Below are positions 6,626 through 14,281 of a stretch of 34,862 nt of DNA, one piece after another. Made by a program: the position numbers and the translations under genes. The notes below the pieces were generated by a model. The model had not been told where the DNA came from, ran no database searches, and worked only from the letters and a program-made list of their open reading frames with translations. Source of the DNA: Clostridium sp. (GTDB lineage Bacteria > Bacillota > Clostridia > Clostridiales > Clostridiaceae); contig JALFQD010000257.1 of NCBI GenBank assembly GCA_022785265.1, forward strand, positions 1 to 34,862, given 5' to 3'. Numbering within the stretch: the stretch's first letter is position 1; the number at the start of each line of letters is the position of its first letter.

Positions 6626-6684
6626 AAACTTCGCTAAAACTTCGCAAAAATTTCCTTTTAATTTCGTTTCTAAGGTGCTATAAT
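6625..6684 (+). promoter_or_regulatory. Late promoter with four 11-bp tandem repeats
   Basis: Four 11-base units start at 6625, 6636, 6647 and 6658: AAAACTTCGCT, AAAACTTCGCA, AAAATTTCCTT, TTAATTTCGTT. They run from the stop codon of the activator gene to 11 bases before TGCTATAAT (6676-6684), an extended -10 box. No good -35 exists; TTTTAA is at the expected place. One-turn spacing puts all units on one DNA face, as expected for an activator array. Confidence 0.62.
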
Positions 6685-6707
6685 TATAATTGCAAAAATA
6701 TAAAGAA

Positions 6708-6732
6708 AAGGGCTAACAAAAAGTTGGTCCTT
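6708..6732 (+). other. Leader hairpin 1
   Basis: AAGGGCTAAC (6708-6717) and GTTGGTCCTT (6723-6732) form a 10-bp stem including two G-U pairs, with an AAAAA loop, close to the expected start of the late transcript. No T-run follows, so it is not a terminator. Confidence 0.4.
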
Positions 6733-6820
6733 ATACAGCAAATAATATAGATAATGTTTGTGAAAAGTTAGACCAAATAATAGGATTACTTAAAAATAAA
6801 AAGGGATTGAACTAAAACAA

Positions 6821-6852
6821 AGAGCTTATCAAACGATAGGCTCTATTATTTA
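6821..6852 (+). terminator. Terminator-like hairpin in the late leader
   Basis: AGAGCTTATC (6821-6830) and GATAGGCTCT (6835-6844) form a 10-bp stem with one G-U pair and an AAAC loop, followed by ATTATTTA. It resembles a weak intrinsic terminator between the late promoter and the packaging genes, so it may attenuate or be antiterminated. The 634 bases from 6626 to 7259 hold no convincing protein gene. Confidence 0.42.
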
Positions 6853-6894
6853 TGCTATTAACTAATACTAGATAAGTTAATATATATGTTGATG

Positions 6895-6936
6895 CTAGGA
6901 ATATCTCCTTTGAGAATATATAAAAGGCAATTCTAG
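6895..6936 (+). other. Structured RNA element A upstream of the tRNA
   Basis: CTAG-G-AAT (6895-6902) pairs with ATTCTAG (6930-6936), with one bulged G, and encloses an inner CCTTT/AAAGG stem (6907-6911 with 6923-6927). The same plan, an outer CTAGG stem and an inner CTCCT stem, recurs at 7136-7179 on the other side of the tRNA. No known RNA family recognised. Confidence 0.38.
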
Positions 6937-6951
6937 TTAAGCCTTAGATAT

Positions 6952-7025
6952 TTTGGAATAGTGAAATGGTATCACGAAAGGCCTTGGACCTTTAGTTTTT
7001 AGTTCGAATCTAGATTCCAAAACCA
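6952..7025 (+). tRNA. tRNA-Gln-like (anticodon TTG), with C at position 33
   Basis: A full 74-base cloverleaf can be drawn: acceptor TTTGGAA/TTCCAAA, a 4-bp D stem GTGA/TCAC with GG in its loop, a 5-bp anticodon stem AAAGG/CCTTT, a 4-base variable loop, a T stem TTTAG/CTAGA with loop TTCGAAT, discriminator A and encoded CCA. The anticodon loop CCTTGGA reads TTG (Gln) and has G37, as in clostridial tRNA-Gln. Position 33, almost always U, is C here. It may decode CAA weakly, serve another role, or be decaying. Confidence 0.75.
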
Positions 7026-7135
7026 AAGCTTTTACTCTTTTGGCGATGCTAGATGTAATTACAAAGAGCGGTTTACTATTATACGAGAAAAAATGGCGGT
7101 GTTAGTAATTTATCCGAAACGCGAAAATTATAAAT

Positions 7136-7179
7136 CTAGGTTATAGGTAATTGCTCCTTTCTAGTATAGGAGCCCCTAG
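7136..7179 (+). other. Structured RNA element B downstream of the tRNA
   Basis: Outer stem CTAGG (7136-7140) with CCTAG (7175-7179) encloses a perfect inner stem GCTCCT (7153-7158) with AGGAGC (7168-7173). It mirrors element A at 6895-6936. Between the tRNA and this element is a further possible stem, CTCTTT/AAAGAG (7035-7068). No gene is visible here. Confidence 0.4.
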
Positions 7180-7195
7180 TGCCGTAATAAAATAG

Positions 7196-7227
7196 TATAA
7201 AGTGATGTGCAGTTACATCATTTTATA
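7196..7227 (+). other. Long leader hairpin before the miniprotein genes
   Basis: TATAAAGTGATGT (7196-7208) and ACATCATTTTATA (7215-7227) pair over 13 bp with one G-U pair and a six-base loop. It ends 32 bases before the first gene of the late operon. It could be a processing site or weak terminator; the T-run lies inside the stem. Confidence 0.42.
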
Positions 7228-7259
7228 GTGCTTTATAAATTAACGAAATAGGTGTTGTT

Positions 7260-7406
7260 ATGACTAACGAAGAAAGATATGAAAAATATGTAAAAGAAAA
7301 TTGTAAGAACTGTAAAAATAAAGATAAAGATCTATGCGAGATAAGAATATCCGCCTTAAATGACGTAGTTATAACAAAGTGTGCGTACTATGAAAGAAAA
7401 GATTAA
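7260..7406 (+). CDS. Cys4 miniprotein, 48 aa
   Basis: AGGTG precedes ATG 7260 by about seven bases. The 48-residue product has Cys at 15, 18, 26 and 41 (NCKNC, LC, KC), a likely single-zinc fold. It overlaps the next miniprotein by 17 bases and both precede the small terminase gene, so they are the first genes of the late operon. Function unknown; a small regulator or adaptor is a guess. Confidence 0.55.
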   Translation: MTNEERYEKYVKENCKNCKNKDKDLCEIRISALNDVVITKCAYYERKD

Positions 7407-7512
7407 TTATACGAACTGTATGCAATATAAGTGTGAACAATGCAAATATAACAGTAGATGTGAAAAAGAAGAAATAAACTATAAAAAATACATAACAAAG
7501 TGGCAAATATAA
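7390..7512 (+). CDS. Cys4 miniprotein, 40 aa
   Basis: ATG 7390 lies inside the previous gene. Cys residues at 10, 15, 18 and 24 (NC, KCEQC, RC) repeat the Cys4 theme of the upstream peptide, and the two may be diverged copies. No strong separate ribosome binding site is seen, so translation is probably coupled to the upstream gene. Function unknown. Confidence 0.45.
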   Translation: MKEKINYTNCMQYKCEQCKYNSRCEKEEINYKKYITKWQI

Positions 7513-7547
7513 AAGCAAATAGTGTAAATAAAAAGTAGGTGTTTAAT

Positions 7548-7967
7548 GTGCAGTTTTATAATGAGAATATTGGAGAAGAAAAACTAAAACAAGAATATTT
7601 ACAAGCTAATTCTAGATGTAAATATAAGACACCAGATGAGTTGCAAGCTAGAGTAGAAGAATATTTTGGTATGGCTTTTCAAGAACATAGGCCATATACC
7701 ATATCTGGACTAGCCATATATTTAGGATTGTCTACCGAAACATTAAGAAGATACGAAAAATTATATGGTGATACTGAATATGCAGAAATAATCAAGGTTG
7801 CCAAACAACGAGTTGAAGAATACGCAGAAAAATCTTTATATGATTCAGGAAAAACATCTGGAGCTAAATTTGTTTTAGAGAATAATTTTGGGTGGTCTAG
7901 TAAGCAAGACGTAAACTTATCTGGGGAGATAACTGAAAAGGTTGTAAAATTAGAAGATGTATTATGA
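7548..7967 (+). CDS. terS: Terminase small subunit, 139 aa
   Basis: I start at GTG 7548, six bases after AGGTG; another GTG at 7539 overlaps that site. Residues about 25-75 hold a helix-turn-helix (YTISGLAIYLGLSTETLRRYEKL) that would bind the packaging site on phage DNA. The rest is helical and would form the oligomeric ring, and the C-terminus (ITEKVVKLEDVL) probably contacts the large subunit. Size and position directly before the large terminase fit. Its last codons overlap the large-subunit start (ATGATT) by four bases. Confidence 0.82.
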   Translation: MQFYNENIGEEKLKQEYLQANSRCKYKTPDELQARVEEYFGMAFQEHRPYTISGLAIYLGLSTETLRRYEKLYGDTEYAEIIKVAKQRVEEYAEKSLYDSGKTSGAKFVLENNFGWSSKQDVNLSGEITEKVVKLEDVL

Positions 7968-9787
7968 TTAAGATAACAGCTGATTTTTTAATAGATAGAA
8001 GAAAGATTCAATGGGATACCCATCATGACATAAAAAAAGATGATAGGTTTGTTTTAGGCGTTGCTTATGAATTGACACATAATGAAACTTTAAGGGAAGA
8101 GATAATTGATAACCCAGAAAAATTAATAGAACTATGTTTTACTGTTGTTGATAAGGAAAAGAAGGTAGTTCCTTTTTTTCTGAATGAAGTTCAACATGAG
8201 TTTATAAATATTCTGAATAAGGCCATAGAAGATTACGAGCAAGGGTTGATTACATCAATATCATTGCTAGTGCTAAAGGGAAGACAGCAAGGTTTTACAA
8301 CATTAATAACAGCTTATCAACTTGCTGCAACGATTACAAGGCGTAATTTTGAGGGCTTAACTCTTGCTGATAAAAGCAGTAATACAGAGGCAATATTTCA
8401 AAATAAAGCTAAATTCATGTATAACAGATTGCCAGAAATGCTTAAGCCTACTGAAAAATATAATTCAAAAAGACAATTACTATTTGAAAAACTGAATAGC
8501 AGTTGGAGTGTAGATACTGCAACTAAAGAAGTTGGTCGTTCAAGAACTATCAACTTTTTTCATGGTTCTGAATGTGCATTTTGGAAAGATGGAATATCCA
8601 ACATACAAGCGTCCTTGGGCGAAACGTTTACACAAAATGCTATAAAAATATATGAGACAACTGCAAATGGCTTTAATGATTATAGAGAAATGTGGAAATC
8701 TGGACAACATATAAATTGTTTCTTTGAGTGGTGGAAGACAAAAGAATACAGACTAAATTTTGAAACAAAGAATATGAGAACTAAGTTCTTAAATGACATA
8801 GACAGAAAGAAAGGTATATGGATTTATGACAGGCTAAGATGGCTACGAGACCAAAAAGGGTTAGATGAAAATCAATTATATTGGTACTATAAAAAATATC
8901 AAGGATATATTGATAAAGAACTAATAAAGCAGGAATACCCTTGCACTCCAGACGAGGCATTTATTGCTTCTGGAAGATGCTATTTTAATACAGAAATCGT
9001 AATAAAGAAAATTGATGAGCTAGAACATAAAGAAAATAATGGAGTTTTAGATATTGGCTATTTCAAATATGACTTAGTTATAAAAAACAATAAAAAGAAA
9101 ATTACAAATATTAAATGGGTCAGTGATAAAGGTGGCTTTATAAAAATATATAAAAAGCCAGCTAAAGGAACACCTTATGTGCTAGGAGGAGATACTGCAG
9201 GAGATGGCTCAGATAATTTTACTGGAATAGTAATAGATAACACAAATAGTAAAACAGTTGCTGTTTTAAAACATGAAAAAGATGAAACATTTTATACAAG
9301 ACAAATGTATTGTCTAGGAATTTATTACAATACTGCATTAATAGGCATTGAAACCAATTTTAGTACATATCCAAATAAAATACTTGAAGAAGAATATGAG
9401 TATCCTAATTTATATGTACGAGAAAAAGAAGACGACTACACTGGAAAATTAGAAAAAAGATATGGATTTAGAACTGACAAGAATACAAGACCATTAATAC
9501 TAGCAGAACTACAGAGAATAATAAATGAAGAAACAGATTCCATTACTGATGTTGAAATATTTAAAGAGGCACTTACTTTTGTAAAAAATGAAAAAGGTAG
9601 ACCAGAAGCCCAAGAAGGCAGTCACGATGACTTAATTATGGGAACTGCTATAACATATTATATTAGAGACCAGCAAAAAACAAGCATAGATAATATTCAA
9701 AATAAAACAAATCAAAATGTATTTTATGGATTTAATGATAATAAGGCACTAAAAGAAGATTATGGAGAAACGATAGAAATTATATAA
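7964..9787 (+). CDS. terL: Terminase large subunit, 607 aa
   Basis: This is the DNA-packaging motor and head-filling nuclease. The ATPase half shows a deviant Walker A (LKGRQQGFTT, residues 104-113), a Walker B region with catalytic Glu203 in FHGSEC, and the coupling motif YETTANG (230-236). The nuclease half has the RNase-H-like acidic triad: Asp410 in GGDTAGDG, Glu463 in GIETNF and Asp555-Asp556 in GSHDDL. The length of 607 is somewhat longer than many TerL proteins, with the extra N-terminal 100 residues before the ATPase. It overlaps terS by four bases. Confidence 0.92.
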   Translation: MIKITADFLIDRRKIQWDTHHDIKKDDRFVLGVAYELTHNETLREEIIDNPEKLIELCFTVVDKEKKVVPFFLNEVQHEFINILNKAIEDYEQGLITSISLLVLKGRQQGFTTLITAYQLAATITRRNFEGLTLADKSSNTEAIFQNKAKFMYNRLPEMLKPTEKYNSKRQLLFEKLNSSWSVDTATKEVGRSRTINFFHGSECAFWKDGISNIQASLGETFTQNAIKIYETTANGFNDYREMWKSGQHINCFFEWWKTKEYRLNFETKNMRTKFLNDIDRKKGIWIYDRLRWLRDQKGLDENQLYWYYKKYQGYIDKELIKQEYPCTPDEAFIASGRCYFNTEIVIKKIDELEHKENNGVLDIGYFKYDLVIKNNKKKITNIKWVSDKGGFIKIYKKPAKGTPYVLGGDTAGDGSDNFTGIVIDNTNSKTVAVLKHEKDETFYTRQMYCLGIYYNTALIGIETNFSTYPNKILEEEYEYPNLYVREKEDDYTGKLEKRYGFRTDKNTRPLILAELQRIINEETDSITDVEIFKEALTFVKNEKGRPEAQEGSHDDLIMGTAITYYIRDQQKTSIDNIQNKTNQNVFYGFNDNKALKEDYGETIEII

Positions 9788-9801
9788 AGGAGGATAAAGT
9801 T

Positions 9802-9909
9802 ATGAAGAAAGCAAAATTAAGAGAAGTATTAAAAACTAGAGAAAATTTAGAAAAAGCTAAGAAAAGCGAGCAAAAGAAAAATAGTAAAAGCAAAAAGGAG
9901 GGAAAATAA
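9802..9909 (+). CDS. Very small basic protein, 35 aa
   Basis: A near-perfect AGGAGG precedes ATG 9802. The 35-residue product is almost entirely Lys, Glu, Ser and Arg, and its stop overlaps the next ATG by one base (TAATG). Position between terminase and portal suggests a small head or assembly factor, or simply a leader that couples translation. No family recognised. Confidence 0.5.
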   Translation: MKKAKLREVLKTRENLEKAKKSEQKKNSKSKKEGK

Positions 9910-10151
9910 TGCAAGTTTTATTAGTATTTATAAATGGACTTTTAATGTTATTTGCATTTTATTTAGGAAAACATGATAAAGAAGAATTGGATCCAATTAG
10001 AAATATTGAAAAAGTTCAAGAAAAAATTGAAGAACATAAAGAAAAAGCTTCAGCTAAAGAATACAAAAAAGAACAAGAAGCTCAAGAAAGAACTGAGATA
10101 TATAACATAGACCATTATGATGGTACAAGTGTAGGACAAAAAGACATTTAA
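9909..10151 (+). CDS. Small protein with N-terminal membrane segment, 80 aa
   Basis: Residues 2-20 (QVLLVFINGLLMLFAFYLG) form one membrane helix; the remainder is a charged, probably helical tail (EKVQEKIEEHKEKASAKEYKKEQE) ending in YDGTSVGQKDI. AGGAGG lies upstream, inside the preceding gene. It is placed between terminase and portal, where such small proteins occur in Firmicute podovirus-like prophages; the function is unknown. Confidence 0.6.
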   Translation: MQVLLVFINGLLMLFAFYLGKHDKEELDPIRNIEKVQEKIEEHKEKASAKEYKKEQEAQERTEIYNIDHYDGTSVGQKDI

Positions 10152-10161
10152 GGAGTAGAAG

Positions 10162-11880
10162 ATGGATTTAAAAGAATTAAAAGAAACAGAAGTATGGCAA
10201 TTATATCAAAGAGGAAAATCTTATCTATATATGATGAATGTATATTCTGATACAGATAAAAATCACAGAATGTACAATGGCAATCAATGGGAAGGTTTAA
10301 AAATAAAGAGTATAGAGCCAGTACAACTTAATTTTATTAAGCCAATAGTTAAATATAAAGTTGCGGTTATTAACCAGAATTTATGGGGTATTGTTTATAA
10401 TTCAGACAACTTTGAAGAGGACTTTAGAGATACTGCTAGCCAACTATGCAAGCTATTAAATCAAAAAGCAGCTAACATATGGGAAAAAGATAGAATGGAT
10501 ATGAAAGTTAGAAAAATATCTAAAGAATCTGCAATAAATGACGAAGCTCCAATGTATTTAAGATATGATACTGATAAAGATATGCCAATCTCTGAGATAA
10601 TAAGTAAAAATGATATTTACTATGGAGATGAAAATAATAGCGAAATTCAATCACAACCATATATTTTAATTAGACGAAGAAAATCTGTAATAGAGGCAAG
10701 AAGAATTGCTGAAAATGAAGGAGTAGCCAAAGAAGAGCTTGAAAAAATAATTGGTGACAATCAGACTTGGGAAGAAGCTGGAGAGCAAGCTAAATACGAG
10801 GTGGACGATAAAGTTACTATTATTACTAAGTTTTATAAAAATAATGGACGAGTCTATTATACAATGTCTACAAGATACTTGGATATTATTAAAGACAAAA
10901 ATAGTGTTTTAACAAGATACCCCATTGTACATATGTTATGGGAAGACAAAGCAGGTTCTGCTAGAGGCGAAGGAGAAGTTAGAAATCTTATACCAAATCA
11001 ACTTGAAGTTAATAAAACGCTTATGAGAAGAGCATTAGTTGCAAAACAAACAGCCTACCCACAAAAGATTGCAAAAGTAGACTCAATAGAAAACCCTAAT
11101 GCAGTTGATACTGTCGGTGGCACCATTAAAGTAAAAGGAAAAGAAGTTGAAGATGTAAAGAAGATGTTTGCTGTTACGCAACCTACTCAAATGAGTCCCG
11201 ACGTTGAGGCACTACAGAATGATTTAATTAAAACTACCAGAGAACTTGCTGGTGCTGGAGATATTACAACAGGTTCTGTAAATCCTGAGAGTGCGTCTGG
11301 CAAAGCTATTCTCGCTGTTCAAAACGCGTCTCAACAACCATTAGTTGAGCAAATGGCTGCATTAAAAGATTTTATAGAGCAAGTTGCTTTAATTTGGCTT
11401 GATATGCTTATTACATATAATCCTAATGGAATGATTTTGCAAGATAAAAGTGTTGACCAGATAACAGGACAAGAAACTATAACACCTATCAAGGTAAATG
11501 AAGAAGCACTAGCAAAACTTAAAGCTTCTGTAAAAATAGATATAACACCTATTTCAGCCTATGACAAATATGCTCAAGAGCTTAGCATAGAAAACTTACT
11601 AAAAGGTGGCTGGTTTAGTCCAGATAAAATAGGTCAATTAGAAACTTATGTTGAAGCATTGCCAGATAATAGTACAATGCCAAAACAACAATTAATAGAA
11701 ATAATAAAGAAAGTTAAAGCTAAACAAGAGTATATTGCACAAATACAGGCTCAAATGCAAATGCAAACTCAAAGAGCTAGACAATTTTTACAAAATGACC
11801 CTGCTTCTCAAGCTTCTCAAATTGCAGAAGCTCAAGAAAGAATTAATCAACAAGAAAACGTTAGCCAACCTATACAATAA
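10162..11880 (+). CDS. Portal protein, P22-like, 572 aa
   Basis: Portal proteins form the dodecameric DNA gate of the capsid. The N-terminal half has the typical KNHRMYNGNQWEGLKI-like entry region, IEPVQLNFIKPIVKYKVAVI and the RGEGEVRNLIPNQLEVNKTLMRRA helix region. Residues about 380-400 carry the NPESASGKAILA segment shared by many podovirus-type portals. The C-terminal 50 residues are Gln-rich and helical, as expected for the barrel. Its position after terminase and before scaffold fits. AAGGAG precedes the ATG. Confidence 0.85.
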   Translation: MDLKELKETEVWQLYQRGKSYLYMMNVYSDTDKNHRMYNGNQWEGLKIKSIEPVQLNFIKPIVKYKVAVINQNLWGIVYNSDNFEEDFRDTASQLCKLLNQKAANIWEKDRMDMKVRKISKESAINDEAPMYLRYDTDKDMPISEIISKNDIYYGDENNSEIQSQPYILIRRRKSVIEARRIAENEGVAKEELEKIIGDNQTWEEAGEQAKYEVDDKVTIITKFYKNNGRVYYTMSTRYLDIIKDKNSVLTRYPIVHMLWEDKAGSARGEGEVRNLIPNQLEVNKTLMRRALVAKQTAYPQKIAKVDSIENPNAVDTVGGTIKVKGKEVEDVKKMFAVTQPTQMSPDVEALQNDLIKTTRELAGAGDITTGSVNPESASGKAILAVQNASQQPLVEQMAALKDFIEQVALIWLDMLITYNPNGMILQDKSVDQITGQETITPIKVNEEALAKLKASVKIDITPISAYDKYAQELSIENLLKGGWFSPDKIGQLETYVEALPDNSTMPKQQLIEIIKKVKAKQEYIAQIQAQMQMQTQRARQFLQNDPASQASQIAEAQERINQQENVSQPIQ

Positions 11881-11897
11881 TTTAATAAAGTTAAAGA

Positions 11898-11920
11898 AGA
11901 CACATAGATGTCTATTTTTT
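11898..11920 (+). terminator. Weak terminator after the portal gene
   Basis: AGACA (11898-11902) and TGTCT (11909-11913) form a short stem followed by ATTTTTT. It is short, so probably leaky, letting the late transcript continue into the scaffold gene while changing the ratio of gene products. Confidence 0.4.
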
Positions 11921-11995
11921 ATGCCCAAAACTGCTGAATGGCTTTAAAAGAATGTAGGAATTAATAGTCGACAGACTTTAAATGGAGAAATAAAA

Positions 11996-12853
11996 ATGGG
12001 AAATGAAGAAGAGAACAACTTAAGTGTTGTAAATCCAAATGCAGTAGAACCAACTACTGATGAAAATACTGTTACTCAAACAGCAGAAGAAAATGTGGAA
12101 GGAATAAACAATGCCACTGATACAGATAATTCAAATGTTAATGTAAAAATTAACACAGAACCTGTAAAAGAAAAAATGTTTACACAAGAGCAAGTCAACA
12201 AAATTGTTCAAGAAAGAGTAAGAAGAGCAAAAAGTGATGAAGAATCACAGCTTAGAGAATTACAAAATGTTCTTAATGCAGGACTTGGAACTAACTCAGT
12301 TAAAGAGTCTACAGAGAAACTGAAACAGTTTTACAAAGAACAAGGAGTAAATATTCCAGAATTACCACAATATGACGAACAAGATGTTGAGACATTAGCT
12401 AAGGCAGACGCAAGCAGAATTATTGATTGCGGATATGACGAAATAGTAAATGTAGTGGACCAACTTGCTACAAAAGGTGTAGAGAAAATGACTACACGAG
12501 AAAAATACTTGTTCAAAAATTTAGCTGAAGAAAGAAAAAATCAAGAGGCTATAAAAGAACTAAAAAGTATAGGGGTTGGAGACGAAATCTTAAATGATAG
12601 CAATTTTAAAAATTTTGCTAACAAATTTGATTCATCTAAAACAACGACAAAAGAAATATACGAAATGTATAAAAAGATGCTTCCACCAAAAGAAGCACCA
12701 AAACCAATAGTGTCAATGAAGAACAGCGATAGTTCAGCTGATGTAGTTAAGGACTTTTATACTAAAGAAGAAGCTGCAAAATTTACGAAAACAGACTTCG
12801 ATAAAAATCCAAAACTATTTAAAGCTGTATGTGATTCAATGCCTCGTTGGTAA
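11996..12853 (+). CDS. Scaffold/capsid assembly protein, 285 aa
   Basis: The protein is acidic at the N-terminus (rich in Asn, Glu, Thr), then helical and charged with a MFTQEQVNKIVQERVRRAK segment, a motif widespread in phage scaffolding proteins. It ends with a region holding YTKEEAAKFTKTDFDKNPKLF, also common in such proteins, next to the coat gene. The scaffold directs coat assembly and leaves or is cleaved. A GGAG lies ahead of the ATG. Confidence 0.78.
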   Translation: MGNEEENNLSVVNPNAVEPTTDENTVTQTAEENVEGINNATDTDNSNVNVKINTEPVKEKMFTQEQVNKIVQERVRRAKSDEESQLRELQNVLNAGLGTNSVKESTEKLKQFYKEQGVNIPELPQYDEQDVETLAKADASRIIDCGYDEIVNVVDQLATKGVEKMTTREKYLFKNLAEERKNQEAIKELKSIGVGDEILNDSNFKNFANKFDSSKTTTKEIYEMYKKMLPPKEAPKPIVSMKNSDSSADVVKDFYTKEEAAKFTKTDFDKNPKLFKAVCDSMPRW

Positions 12854-12876
12854 TTTTTATTTAGGAGGAAAAATAA

Positions 12877-13866
12877 ATGTCAGTAAAAAACTTTATACAA
12901 ACTATATGGTCTAAGAAAATACAAGATGACCTAGAGTTAAAATTAAAATTAATTAAAAATTGTACTAGAGAGTACGAAGGAGACTGTAAATATGCACAAA
13001 CAGTTAAAATATTGGGAGTAGGAGACCCAACAATAAGTGGATATCAAGGAGTTGTGGACTATGAAGAAATGTCAGACTCTAGCCAATTATTAACAATAGC
13101 TTTTGCAGAGTATTTCTCTTTTGCTGTAAAAGATATTGATAAGGCTCAATCTGTTCCAGGATTACCTGAAAAATATCAGCAAAAAGCTACATCTAAACTA
13201 GCTCAAAGAAGAGAAATAAACCTTGGAAGATTAGTTGCTGGAAAATGTATAACAACTATAAATGAAGGACAAGCTACTTACGGCAAGACTCAAGATTCTG
13301 ATATAAAAACATACAAAGATTACTTTGTACAAAAAACAATAAATGGTAAAACAATATACCAAAGAGTTGCAAAACCAGTAAAAGCTGATATTGCAAATTA
13401 TTATGAAATAACAAGTGGTACATATGAAGAAGGTGCTAAAAATGTAACAACAGCATCTGCAAAAACACAAACAGGTGTAAAAACGGCTATAGACGATGCC
13501 ATAGTTGCATTAAGAGAGAGAAACTTTGATGTTGGAGGCGTTATAGAAATAGACCCTGCAACATATTCAACATTTAAGAACAACTTAGTTGAGTTATCTA
13601 CAAACAATCCTGAGCTAATAAGAAAAGGTATTGTAGGTATGTATGATGATTTCGAGGTTGTAATGTCAAATGCTATTTACAATGACGGTACAAATAGATA
13701 TTGTATAGTTAGAAGTAAAACTGCTATTGCATTTGCAGGGCAAATCAACGAAGTTGAAAGTTTAAGACTACAAAATGCATTCTCAGATGGTATTAGAGGA
13801 TTAGATACCTATGGAATGAAGATAATAGCACAAGACGAATTACAATGTGTTAAAATACCTGCATAG
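12877..13866 (+). CDS. Major capsid (coat) protein, 329 aa
   Basis: The gene follows the scaffold and has a perfect AGGAGG, fitting high expression. The sequence shows coat features of the HK97 fold as found in P22-like prophages: an N-terminal arm (FIQTIWSKKIQDDL), a beta-rich E-loop-like part, DAIVALRERNFDVGGVIEIDP and the C-terminal FSDGIRGLDTYGMKIIAQDELQ. The size of 329 is within the range for such coat proteins. A clear intrinsic terminator follows. Confidence 0.8.
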   Translation: MSVKNFIQTIWSKKIQDDLELKLKLIKNCTREYEGDCKYAQTVKILGVGDPTISGYQGVVDYEEMSDSSQLLTIAFAEYFSFAVKDIDKAQSVPGLPEKYQQKATSKLAQRREINLGRLVAGKCITTINEGQATYGKTQDSDIKTYKDYFVQKTINGKTIYQRVAKPVKADIANYYEITSGTYEEGAKNVTTASAKTQTGVKTAIDDAIVALRERNFDVGGVIEIDPATYSTFKNNLVELSTNNPELIRKGIVGMYDDFEVVMSNAIYNDGTNRYCIVRSKTAIAFAGQINEVESLRLQNAFSDGIRGLDTYGMKIIAQDELQCVKIPA

Positions 13867-13867
13867 G

Positions 13868-13895
13868 AAAAGGGCTAGAAATAGCCCTTTTATAT
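13868..13895 (+). terminator. Intrinsic terminator after the coat gene
   Basis: AAAAGGGCTA (13868-13877) and TAGCCCTTTT (13882-13891) form a perfect 10-bp stem with a GAAA loop, followed by a short AT-rich tail. It sits directly after the coat gene and would make coat the last gene of a highly expressed unit, with partial read-through. TATAAT at 13901-13906 could restart transcription, but no good -35 is seen. Confidence 0.75.
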
Positions 13896-13953
13896 ATGTC
13901 TATAATAGTTTAATGTAGTGCAACTCTACAAATAGGCAGAAGGAGAAAAGAAA

Positions 13954-14280
13954 ATGAAAAAATATTATGTAGAAAAACCGGATTTAAAACCTTATGAAGG
14001 GATAATAGTAGATAAAAATACAAAACTTGAATATAAAAACGATATGGTAGAGCAAAAATTGGAAAATTTAAAATTTGTTTCTACATATGTAAAAGATACT
14101 AAAAAATATAAAACAACAAGCATTGTAGAAATAAATCTTGATGAGGGAGAAGTTCTTCTCTTAGAAGAAGAAGGAAGAGGATATTTTCTTCCAGCAGATA
14201 GTACACCAGTAGAAAGTATAGACGAAGCAATAAATGATTATAAATCATTAAAAGAAGCACTAACTGGCAAGGAGGAATAA
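13954..14280 (+). CDS. Head-region protein of unknown role, 108 aa
   Basis: GAAGGAG precedes the ATG. The protein is rich in Lys, Glu and beta-prone residues (EGIIVDKNTKLEYKNDMVEQKLENLKF, then VEINLDEGEVLLLEEEGRGYFLP), suggesting a small beta-fold, with an acidic helical C-terminus. It lies between coat and the head-tail adaptor, where P22-like phages place head-completion or decoration proteins. No family recognised. A small hairpin (TGTAG/CTACA, 13914-13930) lies in its upstream region. Confidence 0.55.
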   Translation: MKKYYVEKPDLKPYEGIIVDKNTKLEYKNDMVEQKLENLKFVSTYVKDTKKYKTTSIVEINLDEGEVLLLEEEGRGYFLPADSTPVESIDEAINDYKSLKEALTGKEE

Positions 14281-14281
14281 T

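Noticed and set aside
7026..7260. A second tRNA after tRNA-Gln
   Set aside because: Several hairpins exist, but there is no T-loop motif and no cloverleaf with a 7-bp acceptor stem.
11735..11947. Rightward 70-codon frame overlapping the portal end
   Set aside because: Lys/Leu-rich product mirrors the Gln/Ala-rich portal tail in another frame, with no ribosome binding site.
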